Shown here in pieces: positions 40,877 through 56,417 of a stretch of DNA of 64,000 nucleotides. Every line of letters starts with the position of its first letter. The first letter of the stretch is position 1. The position numbers were made by a program, and so were the translations under genes. The stretch comes from Glutinoglossum americanum. Taxonomy: Eukaryota; Ascomycota; Geoglossomycetes; Geoglossales; Geoglossaceae. The DNA lies in the NCBI GenBank assembly GCA_020080175.1, contig JAGHQL010000102.1:29350-93349 (forward strand), read 5' to 3'. The notes beneath the pieces were generated by a model. That model was not told the origin of the DNA. It saw only the letters and a list, made by a program, of their open reading frames with translations, and made no database searches.

Positions 40877-42717
40877 TTAAACGCTTTCTCCGAACAGAAC
40901 ATCGAGCGTAATACCCGATACCTCATCATACTCTAAGATGTATATATCCTCAATAAGACGCCGTTCGCCCACGAAGACATAGAATGGCATGATGTTTAGG
41001 TTAGGGTAGTGTGGAGGCAGGTAGGGATTCGGGAGGAGACAATCTTCACTGGGTTAGCCACGCATCGAACAAGCCCACAAGACTTACCGAAGGAGTTCAA
41101 AATCCGAGTATCTACGCAGGTATACCTCCCCCCGCCGATATGCACGAAGCATATCTCCCGGCCTGCGGTGGGTGGACTTCTTTCTTCCTAGAAGTCTGAA
41201 GATGCCAGGCGACGGCTTGAACATCGGGTCGAAAACAAGTAGATTTCGGCCTCCGCTCTTCCCCTTCTCAAGCCCAACGATCGTCAAGGAGTGGCCTTGT
41301 ATATGTGAGCCCTCAGTGTTCTGAATCTAATCTCTATCGTGTCTTACCCCGATGCTGTAAATAAAGAGGTGGAAGCAGGGTTCTATGCACCTTCTGCGGA
41401 AACACACGACATCCAGAAGTAAAATATTCCTCGACGGATTGAAGGAGTTGGTCGCGAGCATGTCTATTCGCCGCCTTGCTAAAAGCGCTTGCTTCGCAAC
41501 TGCATAACCGTCAACAACGCCCAAGAAAAAGGCGTAAAACGGGCTCACTCTATGCCTAGGCTAATGAACAAGGCTTGAGCCTGTCATAGTCAGTACGCAA
41601 GTACCAATCGGGCGCTAAAAATACATATTACCTCTGGGGTACCAATATACTTTCTGGTTCCCTTAATTCCCCCTGTTTCTACCCTGCCAGAAGTGTTGAT
41701 GCCTTTATCCCAAGCTTCTTCAATTAGGTCTTGAAGATTCAGTATAGTGGGTAGTCTCCCCGGGAAGTGCTCGAACCCCTGAGATTCTGCCGCTTGTATG
41801 TATGATATCAGCATCTGAATGTTCCGGTATCCGCAGAAGCCACCCTCTCGCCACATCTTCACCACGTGCTTCACTCCTGGATGGCACAAAAATACTTCTT
41901 CCAAACTCTGGTCTTGTTCACAGAGCTGTGCAAGAAGTGGGACCATATCTTTCGTCTCGTTGGCAACGGAGACAACGCGTTCTAATGTGCCATCCGCCTT
42001 GATCTGGTTGTAGACGGTGACTTTACCGCCTTCTTCCAACTGTTTCCTCAACCAGGCTGGCATTTGATCCTCATTCGCATGGGGCCCAAGCTCTGCTTTC
42101 TACATGGAATCAGTTCCGATACTACAAAAGCGGCTGGATGGAGAACTGACACCCAAACGCCGACAATCACTGTCGGAACCTTGAGCGGGTTTCGAACTCC
42201 GGGCTCTAGAGCTAGGGATACCGAGAATATCTCTCCAGCCCGGCGACCGATGCCTATGATGCCGGGATCGATGTTTTCCGGAATCGGATGAGCTTGGCCC
42301 CCTGAATCTATCTGGGTTGCGAATAGCATCAGACAAATCGGTGCTGAACTGCATCTCTGGCGGTTGGTTTGAACTTTCGACCTCTCCAGGACGGCCGATA
42401 TCGTCACGCGGTAGCTCTTCAGCTTCATCAAAAGTCATCTTCTCAGCAAAGTGCAAGTCGATATGGCTTTGTAGCTCGGCCGCCGGAACTGACTCTCCGC
42501 AGCCCTCCTCTGGACAATCAACATAATCGCCCTCAGAGTCTTCAGAACCCTCTGCTCTAGACGCCGTGGAGTTACCATTTCCCTCTGGGTCGGACTCTCT
42601 AACCACAAACGGTGATTCACCCTCTGAGTGGAAGGTCTCAACATGGAGCATGAGACTGTAAGCGTCATTTTCTCCAAAGCCACAAAAAGGGCACTGTAAG
42701 GCCTGACCCGAATCCAT
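40877..42717 (-). CDS. ZUFSP/ZUP1-like deubiquitinase (peptidase C78 family)
   Basis: The N-terminus has a C2H2 finger (CPFCGFGENDAYSLMLHVETF) and a second finger-like CPEEGCGESV segment. After an acidic linker and a spliced junction (RRLG/KAELGPHANE) comes the C78 peptidase core: GFCGYRNIQML with the nucleophile Cys (about 41830), QHRGHSLTIVG with the His, and LLVFDPMF with the Asp. The triad is therefore intact. Exon joins at GIDCEAS and at RGHSL keep phase. Such enzymes cleave long K63-linked ubiquitin chains near DNA damage. The 3' end is uncertain. Either the protein stops at FELLR (41084), or an intron leads to a further open stretch of about 55 codons ending at 40877. Confidence 0.82.
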
Positions 42718-43363
42718 GTATAATGTGACCTATGATTTCGGTGCGAGCAAAGCCAACTTGTTGTAGCTAACCGGTGAATGATTCTGTAGGTGGAGGTTGC
42801 GCTGCTGCATCTGGTGCATTCACTATTTTATTTCCTTTGCGCCAAACACTACAATCCACGCTTCGAAGACACCAACCCACACAGGGTAGAAACCATAGAA
42901 GTCATAGACACCACATTATGTGAGTCGGCGCGCATATTGCGTGGCGGGTGTTATATATGTTACTATAAGGCTTGTCGTTGGCGGGCAGCCTACTCGCTTA
43001 GAAACTCCACGCCTATACAACAAACAGCATTGATTACATGGAATAATTTCTCGAATACTCCAAAAGGGTTACCAGCTCTGATTTCAGTCTGACTGCCCCT
43101 CCAACGTATCCGTCCCCTTAATTTTCCTACGTCTCTCCCCAAGATACGCTTTATGATTCACACTACAGGAGTTAGGCTCAATTGAACTCTATTTTATTCT
43201 CCAGTTTCCTTCATCCCATATACCAGTACAGACAACAGGGGAAGATTTTGCCTGATACGTGAATGCGGAAAGTTACGGGAAATATAAATGAAGCAAGGTG
43301 CTCCGTTTTCATTTCAGTGTCTATGCCCTAACGGAGGAAGATTCCATGAAATAAGCGGACTCT
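42718..43363. other. Intergenic region between ZUP1-like gene and SES1
   Basis: 646 bp with no supported gene. It should hold the upstream region of the ZUP1-like gene and the 3' region of SES1. Confidence 0.4.
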
Positions 43364-45107
<1,744 letters not shown>

Positions 45108-45721
45108 TATAAGGGTAGATCGAGGGGCTTTGTGGAGGGGGGTTACTAGTGTTGTGGGAATGGTTGTGAGACGAGTTGTTTCCGGGGTGGGGGCTCGAGG
45201 TCGGGAGCGACTTTTCGGTTGTTTTTGTTTATTCCCTAGGCTTTGGAAAAACAGTATATTTTACGCTGGCCGTAATTTTGACCTTATACACACGAGGGAT
45301 ACCCATATGTTTGGCTTCTCTCCTCAACTTGGTTTATTCTTGGCCAACCCCGATACTTCTGATTTTATTATTACTGCTGTTGTTGTTATTTGGTTCATCT
45401 CAAAGAATTTGTCTTTATGTGCTGTAACGAGTGGTTCTACACAGCTAAAAGTAGCTCCCCGTCGTAGGCCATTCTGCGGATTGGGTACTCCTACATACTG
45501 GGCGAAGGAGGACCCACCGCCACCAATAAACCACACGGTTACTCATACTTCTAATAATTTACAGGTACAGCGACCTATCTTGGCGGGTGGCCATGGCTCT
45601 GTTACAATTATCTGCCTGCTCTAACCCCACCGGCTTGTCCATGTTTTATACCGAATGAAACTCCCTTGCGATCGAGAAAGAAAATACTCTCACACATCTC
45701 TACTGAGAAAGCGCCGTGATC
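45108..45721. other. Intergenic region between SES1 and Rheb genes
   Basis: 614 bp. The plus-strand open frame at 45076-45624 is not coding-like and has no domain. It should contain the SES1 promoter and the Rheb 3' region. Confidence 0.4.
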
Positions 45722-46512
45722 TTACATGATGTTGCATTTACTACCGCCGGCTGGCTGGCTCGGGTTCGAGTATTTTTCAACCTCTGCGATCATGAGCTCG
45801 AAGGCTTTCGAAACGTTTTCATCGTACCTCGCGCTTGCCTCTGTCCATGCACAGTTAAACTCATCTGCCAGGCGCTTACCGTCTTCAATCATCACCTGCC
45901 GTTGTTCTGGCCGAAGATCACTCTTATTACCAACGACCACCAATGGTACCCACTCAGCACCCTGTTAGTAGAACCTAGTCAGTCAATTTCTCGTAGTCGA
46001 TATTTATGCCTCTCCCTTCAGCCGCTGTTTTTTTTCAAAGGGTCACGTACGAGGTGATTTAATATCTTGTCTCGTATAATTCGCACCATCTCAAATGATT
46101 GTTTTGATGCAACCGAGTACACAAGCATATATCCATGGATGCCAATGAAGTGTTTCGAATTCAGGATGCTGTATTCATCCTAGTTGACCAGAGGAATTAT
46201 TATCATCGGCCGTAGAGAACTTGATCGCAACACCTAGGCCCTGAGAATCGGGTATCCGAACTCTTACCTGCCCAGCCGTATCAATGATTTCCGTTGCAAA
46301 GTCTTGTCCTTTGTATTTGATGATGCGGCTGAAGGTGTTCTCGATGGTCGGGTAGTAGCTCTCAACGAAGTGGCCATCAACGAAACGGACTGTGAGTGAG
46401 GATTTGCCTTGGTGCTGTTAGAGCCAGCATGCGGGTGACCAGAGACCAACCACCTACCGACAGATCGACTGCCAACGACAGCGATTTTCCGTTGCATAGG
46501 TGGAGCAGGCAT
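45722..46512 (-). CDS. rhb1: Rheb-type small GTPase
   Basis: About four exons on the minus strand. N-terminal QRKIAVVGSRSVGKSSLT has the Arg typical of Rheb in the P-loop, at the Ras Gly12 position. YYPTIENTF is the effector loop, DTAGQDEYSIL is switch II, VVVGNKSDL is the NKxD motif, and TEASARYDENV matches the SAK region. The protein ends CNIM, a CaaX box for farnesylation. Rheb activates TOR complex 1 on endomembranes. In fungi it also affects arginine and lysine uptake. All guanine-binding motifs are intact. Confidence 0.93.
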
Positions 46513-47178
46513 ACTTTTTTGGTTGTGTTGACTAGTATTAGATGGGCTGCGTTCGCCGTCGCTGGACTTGACCAAGCCCAGCTGGGTGGGCACAAGTACG
46601 TATAGGGTCCAGAAGCGTTGAATATTCAAAATAAATAAAACCAAAACACCTAAAGCGAGTGAAGCAAAAGTAATCCCCTCCTTGCTGAAGAGCGAAGAAA
46701 TCGGGCGGGGCGCGACGAACACTTGACTCAAGCAGTGTTCAACTGCTCTTGGCGATTTGATGTTGAGAGGGATGGGGACTTGGCGAGTGTCACAACATAA
46801 ACAGCCCAGTTCGATTTTGCCATGGGAAACACATGTTCTGCCGGCATCCCCCCCCCTACCTTGCAACTGATCCCACCACGTTGAAGGACTTCACTCTGAA
46901 ATACAGCGGGGACAACCATGTTTAGAGATGACTGTGCATGAAGAATATCTTTCAATAGGATTCGGTTCATATATACACTGGAATGAGACTGTTCATCGTC
47001 GAGCCCACCCCTCCATAAGAGAAAATAGTGAAGAGCAAGCGCCAACGCTTGCTGCCTGAATGTCCACTAATATGTGAGAAATATGCCGAACCCCTCCTTG
47101 ATCCCTAAAACCTGCAGTTCCCATTGCGCCTTTCCCACTATCCGACATACTACAGCGCCCAGTGGTAAGTCTGCTAAA
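46513..47178. promoter_or_regulatory. Upstream region of Rheb gene, WAPL 3' region
   Basis: 666 bp without a supported gene. Minus-strand frames at 46264-46866 and 46728-47045 show no domain and overlap Rheb exons or its leader. Confidence 0.35.
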
Positions 47179-50100
47179 TCATCCGAGCCCCTCCGACTGC
47201 TTCAGCCGGTCCACCACCAATTGAAGTCTTTGGGTAAAGCCATTCCTGGAACCGCTTCCTTCTTCCCCATCGTAAAGATCATCAACCTTTTTATGATGTT
47301 GAAGAAATTCATCTACCGCATACACAAGTGGCTTAAGTGTCCCGCCTGGCAACTTCGAGCGCAAGAGTCCCCTGATATCAGGGTTCTGGCAGAGACTCCC
47401 GAGAAGCACAGAAAGGTAACCAAAAGCGACATTTGACTGTGATTCCTCCATCGAATCGGCCTATTGGAGATTAGCAAGATACCCTAGGAGAAAGAATTAT
47501 TTTGTCTAACCTCAGCCGTTTTCTCAAGCCGTTCGAGAAAAGTCCGTAGTAGAGCCTCCAGCAAACAGTTACCATCGTTGCTCAAGACAGAGAGTCGCGC
47601 GATATCACTCAGTTCTGCAAAGTTTATTAACAACCCGAGGCCCAGAACTAAAACATCGAGGTCATAAAGTCTTTGCTCCTCTTCAAGATGCTCTGAAAGG
47701 CATTTGAATTTTGAACGCACCATACCGACAAGTACACTCAGCAACTCCGGCTTCGCAAAAATATCACAGATAGCTGAACTGTTATTCGTGATACTGAGGT
47801 ACAGACGAAGTGTTAATAGCGTCATCTGATTGAAATCATTCTCCGTCCAGCGCGACATCGAAGGCAAAACCCGAGAAATAATATCGAGGGATTCTGCTGA
47901 TAGAACCGACTCGTCAAAAACGTAGCCCACATTGATTGCACATGATTCAAGAATTGATAGGGCCAGTTCAAGCTCGATCCTATCTGTAGCAGTAGGCTCT
48001 ATCTCTGACTGCCACATTGAGAACGGTACAAGAACTTGGGCGATTTTGTCGGTTGTCTCTCGGGGGAAAATGAGACCCGTAGTGCCTTCTTCCCTCAACT
48101 GTCGGATGATAAGCTCCAGACATCTCAATGCAATAAGCCGTGGAGACACCCGACGAGGCGCCCCTATTTCCCAGATAGATGACTCTTTGATGAGCTCACG
48201 GAAATCGAAGACCAAGGACTGGGCGATCTTAGACATGTTTGAACGCCTCTCTTTGGCGATCAAGGAGATGTCTCTATCGCTGTCGAGTAGACGTAGAAGC
48301 ATCTGTGTAGCACCTTCTTGGTGAAGTTTTACGACGGAATGAGTTACCATAGCGTCATTCATGGTAAGGATAATCACAGACGCAAGGATAGTGCTGACAA
48401 TTATATCATGTTCAGCATCCAAGTGGACGAGTAGGCGTTGACTGAGGCCGTTATCAACGAAACGGCGAGCGAAGCTCTTCTCAACAAGCTTGCTTCCGAG
48501 TTCAAGTAGAGCACTCCGTCTTCTAGACAGAGAATTGGTGCTGCGGTCCTCAATATCTTCGAAAAGTGCTTCTATCTCGTTAAGGAAGCGTCTATTGCCA
48601 CCAGCTTCTCGTAACTCATGGATACTCCTGATGGCCCCACCATTTAGGTCATCGATAGTATCCTGTTCCTGACCTAAGCTCTGGAGTTGACTGGGAAATG
48701 GCCCGTCGCCCCTTGCGTTCCGTCCCCCGCCTTGGTAATGGGTTCCCGATCCTAGATCAAGTGGCGCATCGAAGATCGAAGTTTCGTCGAGCACAGAATC
48801 TTTTAAGAATGACCGCTGATGCGCATAAGTAATCTTCGGCCCGCCTCGCTGGTTCCCTAGGGAAGCATTGGTGACAACAGGGACCACCGCGTTTGGGAAC
48901 TTAGCGGAACCTTGTGATTCTGTTAGGTCGTGCGACTCGTTGACTGGTAGCCGCATTTGCGAATCCATAGAGACCATATCATCAGCGTTGACACCCCTAT
49001 CAACGAGGCCCTTCCCCGCAGCTGGGTCGCGGACGCCTGCGGCTAGTGAATCGATAAGTCTTTTACGAGGTCTCGCCGCAAGCATATCTAGAGTTCGTGT
49101 TTGAAGAACTGTAGCCTCAGATGGATCGGGGTACTCATGTCCCGGGGGGCTGCGGTCTGCTGGCTCGGAGATTTTGGGATCGTTTTCCGTAGAGATGCCT
49201 TCGGCGAGCAATCTATTCAACCGACGCGCTTGTCGTGGAACTACTGCATTACCCAGAGGTTTTGCGACAAGCGGCGGTGTTCTTAATCTTGTGTCTCTCC
49301 CGGGAAGTAATGCCGGGCTTAGAGCTCTTCCACCAGGTCGCACGATTTCATCCAGGGGCTGAGGGGAACCGAGCGAAATATGCCCCAAGGCAGGACAAGC
49401 GGAAACCATATTTTCAAGTACTTCTGGCGCCGATGTTTCCTTTACCCTGAGGTGTTTACTCTTTAACAATATGTCCTTGCTCATTTTTGTATTTCCCAGC
49501 GCTCCTCTATTACCTTTACACAGTGCCAAGCTGTCCGAACGATCCTCAGTGTGGAGAGACTTCGCTACTTGTCGTCCCTGAGCCTTCGAGAGCGCCGCTG
49601 TCGGGGGGCGATTCAGACGTGCACATGTCCCACCCGGGCTTCGCAAACCCTTATTGGTTCTCCGACCAGGAGGTGACAGCATTTCTGGAAGAGCGGTGTG
49701 CTCATTGGAGGCCCGTAGAGAAACATACGGCCGGAAAAAGTCGTCGTCATCTGGGCTGACTGAAGATCCATGCTGTGGCATAGGAATAACAACCTTCCTT
49801 CTCTTTTTTGGTGTAGATGTAACTGAGTGCGAGCCGAGCTCATTAGACTCTGTCGTATCGGAAAAATCGAAGACCGACAAATCCTCACGCTTGCTACTCG
49901 TTGAGATAGAGGATTTGTGACTGAATCGGTTGGTCTGGGGTGCTTGCTTCGAGGCGGCCTTCCGCGATTCCAAATCGTCTTTAGAGGAAGGAACATCAAA
50001 TATACTAGAAGTTGTATTCCTTGCTTGCGCGGGGATTTGTCTATTGAGCGGGCTCTGAAGTCTGCCCCTCTTCGCGACCTTTGGCTTCACCGATTGTGTA

Positions 50101-50378
50101 ACAGTCTGTTTCTGGCCCGCAGACACCGTCGTATGCAGACGGGTTTCATTCATCCCAGCATCTGCGTTTACTACCCTAGAACTCGCCACCTGGCCCTGGG
50201 TGTTTGGCACTTGGTTTTTGCCGTCATAGAGAGTGCCCTTCGCATCCCAGGTAGATTCCTGCGAACGATGAGAGGTTGCGAAAAGATCGTCGTAGTTATA
50301 ACCCTGGACCCTCTTGTGTGATGATCTGCCATAGGTTACTCTCTTTCGCCGCGGCTGAGATGAATCAAGCGTAGCCAT
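47179..50378 (-). CDS. wpl1: WAPL-type cohesin release factor
   Basis: The coding sequence is complement(47179-47460, 47511-50378), about 1049 residues. The N-terminus RRKRVTYGRSS is typical of fungal WAPL proteins. A long Ser/Pro-rich disordered region follows up to about residue 620. The WAPL helical-repeat domain then starts at IRSIHELREAGGNRRFLNE and includes a conserved RRSALLELGSKL, continuing to the end across one in-phase 50-bp intron. WAPL with Pds5 opens the cohesin ring and limits cohesin residence on chromatin. Yeast Rad61 is the distant counterpart. No break is visible. Confidence 0.88.
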
Positions 50379-51783
<1,405 letters not shown>

Positions 51784-52155
51784 AGAACATCGCCCTCACC
51801 CATAATGCCCGAGTTCTCGATCTTTTACCACAGATGCCGCAACGCGCGGGCAACAGTACCTTTACTAGATGTAGTAGAATTGAAGGGAGTTACAGTCACA
51901 CATCTCCACCCCTGATAGCTTGTTCCCATGAGAGTTTATAAACGGGACATGCATGAATGAAGGGCTGGTAACTATTCTACTTATTTGGGGCTCTAAAGAT
52001 GGTACCCTGCGCAGTGTGTAAAATTCGATATAGCTAAATGAAGGCAACCTTGAGAAGGTGAAAACAAGTCCAGACGCCGGTTACAGCCTTTTTGCTCAAA
52101 AATAGAGTGATCCCACCTTTTCCCATGCCTTACACCAACATAAATACCTAGACAC
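51784..52155. other. Convergent intergenic region of FUR1 and ELF1
   Basis: 372 bp, most likely the two 3' untranslated regions. No other feature is seen. Confidence 0.4.
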
Positions 52156-52678
52156 CTATTCCTCCGCATACAATTCTTCATCATAGTCTTCATGCTCATC
52201 GGCGTCCTGTCCTGCCAAATATCTTTCCATAGGTTCTTTTCCAGGAAGTGGACCTCTCTCGAGCTCACGATGGGTTGGAGCCGAATCTCTCTGGGTGTCA
52301 CCTTGTTCTTTAGCGACAACGTCGCAAGCATCCACCCAGTCCGAGTACACATCCACAGGAGCGGATAGGTCTTGCCGCAGGTAATGTCAGCCAGTGTAGT
52401 TTGATGAGTAAGGAGAGTGGAAGAAAATCGAACTGACAGTTGATTCCGGTCTGGAATGATTGACCACAGACTTTGCAAAACAGCTGCCCGATACCCACCT
52501 TCTTGTCCAGTTTGACGGCCACTGATTTCTCATGATTGCAGAAGAGACATGCGAATGTGCTGGGGAGAGGTTCGCGCTTTTGACGGCGTGTCAGCATGAC
52601 GAGCGGCAGAGGTATGGGCGGAGGACTAACCTTTTTGGGCCCCTGCGGCTTACGCGATGATTTCTTTCGTTTGCCCAT
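52156..52678 (-). CDS. ELF1: Transcription elongation factor Elf1 (ELOF1-like)
   Basis: Three exons on the minus strand encode about 130 residues. The basic N-terminus [16 protein letters not shown] is joined across a small intron to [19 protein letters not shown]. Two CxxC pairs (CLFC, CKVC) form the zinc ribbon, and [19 protein letters not shown] is the conserved end of the fold. An acidic tail follows, longer than in animals and usual in fungi. Elf1 binds RNA polymerase II at the DNA entry side and helps passage through nucleosomes. The gene is divergent from URC1. Confidence 0.92.
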
Positions 52679-53056
52679 AACTAGCTGCTATCTGAAAACA
52701 ATTTCTTCCTTTGGGGTTGGATGACTTCGCTGCAGACAGGATGCAGTCTGATGTCGGGACCCGGATAGAATAACACGGCAGGATGGCCACGAGAGGGCAA
52801 ATACATGTCCTCTCATTGATCAAGGCGGCGGCGCTTCGCTTCGCTTAGCTTCCCTTGGGTGTTCGGCCCCACAAAATTGCCGGAAAAACTGCACCTTTTT
52901 GTTTGTGGCGTCGAACTGGGCGAATTTCTCCGTTGTCCCTTTGTCGGTCACCCTTAACGAGCATCCCAGCTAAAATTCATATTGGACGTGGTACAGGTAC
53001 ACAACGCTAACAATCGTCACTTCATTTCGATATTGCCAACAACATATTCTTCAGCC
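52679..53056. promoter_or_regulatory. Divergent upstream region of ELF1 and URC1
   Basis: 378 bp between start codons, with a short direct repeat GCTTCGCTTCGCTTAGCTTC near 52835. No known operator is recognised. Confidence 0.35.
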
Positions 53057-55233
53057 ATGGTCCTGCCCACAGATGACAGCACACAACACGCAGTATCCTC
53101 AACTGATATTCTTGCAGCCATCAAGTTGTTACATGATGATCACCAACGGCTCACTAATATGGTCGAGTCAATCAATGGTCGAGTGAATATGCTTGCCGGT
53201 ATTCAGCAAGTGAGCGAAGCTGCGGTAAACAAATCGCCTGGCGATACCATTACCCCCAATAGTGTCACTAGTTCGGCCCCAGAGCAGAAGCCGGATAACC
53301 CCAAGTCTGCGTTTCCTATAGCCGAAACTGTTCAAGATACCAAGGAGTCACCAATCCTGGATCTTGCCCCGAAAAGATCAACTGCTACCTCTAGGATTAT
53401 TCTTACTACCTATCCTGGGCAAGCGGGCATTGATCCGGTGATTATGAATTGGGGTCACAAAGATCCTTCACAGAGAGGTCCTGTTGTTGTCTCCCGTGCC
53501 CATGGTACCCTTAGAAGACGCAATGGTTTGTGACTCCTTCTCAGAGCTCTAGCATAGTCTACCCCTACTTCGCACTTACTATAGCCATAGAGAAGCTTAC
53601 TGCATGCTGTAGCAATTGGTGCCCACGGTGGCTCGTATTCAATCTATAACGCTCTCGCGATTGCCATCAATGACCTTAAGGTGGATCACAAGCCCGACTT
53701 CACCAATACTGATCCTGCAGCAAACATTGGGCCTTTCCCGCAGTGGTCTGACCCGAAGAAGATCGTCTCCATGGATCCTCTCGGTCACCTGGCTCCTTGG
53801 CTTTTTAGCGGGATGGTTAACAAAGAGGGTCTTGATATCAGGCCGACTATTGCCATTACCAAAGCTCACATGAAGTTACCCGAGCTAGAGCAGAGTGTCA
53901 AATCGGGGAGATTAGCACCAGATGGCAAAATCTGCCTCAATCAGTCCGGCGAACTTGCTGTCACGAAGTTTGCCGTCGAGCCCGTTTGGTATTTGCCTGG
54001 AGTTGCAGAAAGATTCGGAATAGGTATGTCCTTCACGCCAGATCTAGTCCAGCTGCAGCATGTCGGATTTGCCATTTGCTGACCCAACCCTTCCACGCCC
54101 ATAGATGAGGGGTCATTGCGCAGGGCATTGTTTGAAAATACTGGGGGGTCATTTCCCGAATTGATAACACGAGGAGATATCAAGCTATTCTTGCCTCCAA
54201 TTGGTGGGTTGACGGTTTACTGCTTTGGAGACCCCGCGAAGATGTCTGATCCTACCGTCCGCTTGGCTCTCCGCGTACACGATGAATGCAATGGTAGCGA
54301 TGTTTTCGGCTCCGATATCTGCACTTGCCGGCCTTATCTCATTTTTGGCGTCGAGGAGGCAGTAAAAGAAGCGCAGAAAGGCGGTAGCGGTGTCGTTATC
54401 TACTTCCGAAAGGAAGGTAGAGCCCTGGGAGAGGTGACAAAGTATTTGGTTTACAATGCACGTGAGTCTAGGGAACTCTCGGCAAGCGCCGCCTACCACC
54501 GAATTAAGAGCTAACTAGTACTAGGGAAACGTGGGATTGATCGTATGATTGCTGAAGCATCGCATTGTTTTGCCCTTAACTTATACGAATTTCAGGTGCG
54601 AGCGATTATTTCAAGCGAACTGAGAATATCGCAGGAGTCAAGGTAAATATTTTCTTTCCCTATCGATATACCTCGAACTCTGCTAAGCCTTTGCCTGTCA
54701 GGATATGCGATTCCAAGCTCTGATGCCGGATGTAAGATCACAGCCCCCGCTTGCATATTTGCCTAGATGTTGAGTATATGTTGTGAGGACGCAGATTTTA
54801 CATTGGCTAGGTATTACGAAAATTGACCGTATGCTGAGCATGTCCAAGTAAGTCCAACATCAGCATTAAAGAGTTTTGTTCTAACTGTGATAAGCATGAA
54901 ACATGATGCTATTGTTGAGCAAGGCATACCAATTCACGAAAGGGTGCCAATCCCAGACGAAATGATCCCAGAAGACAGCAGAGTAGAGATTGACGCCAAA
55001 ATACATGCGGGATACTGTGAGATGCCTCTAGTTCTTGACTAGGTTAACTCTGCTAACACTAGGCTTTTCTAGTTACTACGGGTAAGGTAATGACTATGGA
55101 TGAATTGTCGAATGTTCAAGGCCGACCATGGGAAGATATTGATGTACGTGAAACCATGAGCAGATTTTTATTGTTTGTTCCCCTGCAGGATCGATCCTTC
55201 ATACTAACCTTCATCTTTCACCAATAGCATTAA
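53057..55233 (+). CDS. URC1: Urc1-like GTP cyclohydrolase II-type protein
   Basis: About ten exons. The start is MVLPTDDSTQH. The body has HGGSYSIYNALAIA, PWLFSGMVNKEGLDIRPTIA and then the cyclohydrolase II-type core. There CNGSDVFGSDICTC has the C-x10-C-x-C zinc ligand pattern, with FRKEGRALGEVTKYL beyond it. Residues ARKRGIDR depend on an 18-nt exon at 54525-54542. The end HAGYFTTGKVMTMDEL to WEDIDH uses the last intron before CAT-TAA. Urc1 proteins act in the fungal uracil catabolic (URC) pathway. Their exact reaction is not settled. The gene lies 1.3 kb from FUR1. Confidence 0.88.
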
Positions 55234-56417
55234 ACAAAAATATCAGGTCGAGTTGATAGAGGACTTTGATGCCACTACTGTTACGCTTACCACCGATACA
55301 GAAAGATCTACCGCCGAAAGGGCCGTTCCGTAACTGAATAACTAGATGAGTGAACAAAGTTGCCAAGCGGAGCACGGTTGAAAACCCCGCCTCAAAGCTA
55401 GTTTTCATAATGGATCAGGAACTCAGTCAGAAGCCCCGCAACTCAGATCAAGTTTTGCTATATTTTCCTGAGTTTGGTTATTTAAACTGGGAAATGCTGC
55501 AGATTTGATCACCCCCGCAATGTCGTTATCCTCAGCCCACGACGCCAAGCTTTAGCCAAGTTTTGTGCCTCTTTCTTCTCACCAAAGCTGGTTTGATTCG
55601 CATGCATATTTGCATATTTGCATATTTGCATATTTGCATATTTGCATATTTGCATATTTTGATGCGTCATGAATGGCCGCCTGCCTCGGATGAAGTCGGT
55701 TTATTTACCCACTCGAGAGGCTTTTTCAACGTGTCCAGGGTGGAGCGCCACTGAAACTCCGCATAGCTTCCACTCCACTCCCTCAGTAGAGCGAGTGTCA
55801 TTCTACCTGCCCGTCTCAGTCCGATTGGACATGCACAAATTGGCACCCCCAGGTAATGTGATAAGAATCGTCCGACCCAACATCGCATCGTATAAAGTTG
55901 TTGCGATTGCGACCGTTTTTCCCCTCAGCATTTAAATAATCCCAACCGCCACCGTCAAAAAGAAAAAAAGCAAAGATCAATTTACGCAGCAAAAAATTGT
56001 ACCCGTGGCACGAGATCACCAAAAAACGAGTTAGGATTTCCACTCCAGAACGCAGCCACTACGCCCGGTGCAGCAATGGCCTAACGGGCGGACTTCCGAG
56101 GCGCCAAACAGATACCAACAACACATCAAGCACGCCAGTGCATTATTGCCTTTGCCCGATCCCGGGATCCCGTTTAACGTGGAAGACAGCACCCCGAGCC
56201 CAATAGGGCCCAAAGTATTCTTCTTAATGATTGAGCATGTAGATAAATCCGTACCCATCCACCACAATTTTTCCTCCCAGGAGGGTATTGTTGCAACAAC
56301 TAGTACCTACTACGAGTGTTCCCTCCCGTATTCTCATTTTCATCATCAATCCCCACGGGTGGCTTGCGTGAAATTCTAATTTCATCACGATTAGCCCGCA
56401 TCTCTGCCTTTGCAGAC
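55234..56417. other. Intergenic region with an octamer microsatellite
   Basis: Apart from the tandem repeat at 55604-55659, nothing is recognised. Short open frames on both strands lack domains. The last 300 bp are CT-rich and may be the leader of the following gene. Confidence 0.4.
55604..55659 (+). repeat. Seven perfect copies of GCATATTT
   Basis: An 8-bp unit is repeated seven times without change (56 bp). Every unit contains ATGCAAAT-like sequence on the reverse strand. It is intergenic, 370 bp after URC1. Confidence 0.95.

Noticed and set aside
38322-42717. Secondary-metabolite cluster around the P450
   Set aside because: Neighbours are HAM1 and a ubiquitin peptidase; no core synthase, transporter or pathway regulator is present.
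46264-46866. Minus-strand frame of 200 codons over Rheb
   Set aside because: It is a shifted frame across Rheb exons and its leader.
48868-50321. Several plus-strand frames of 60-134 codons
   Set aside because: All are antisense shadows of the WAPL gene's low-complexity region.
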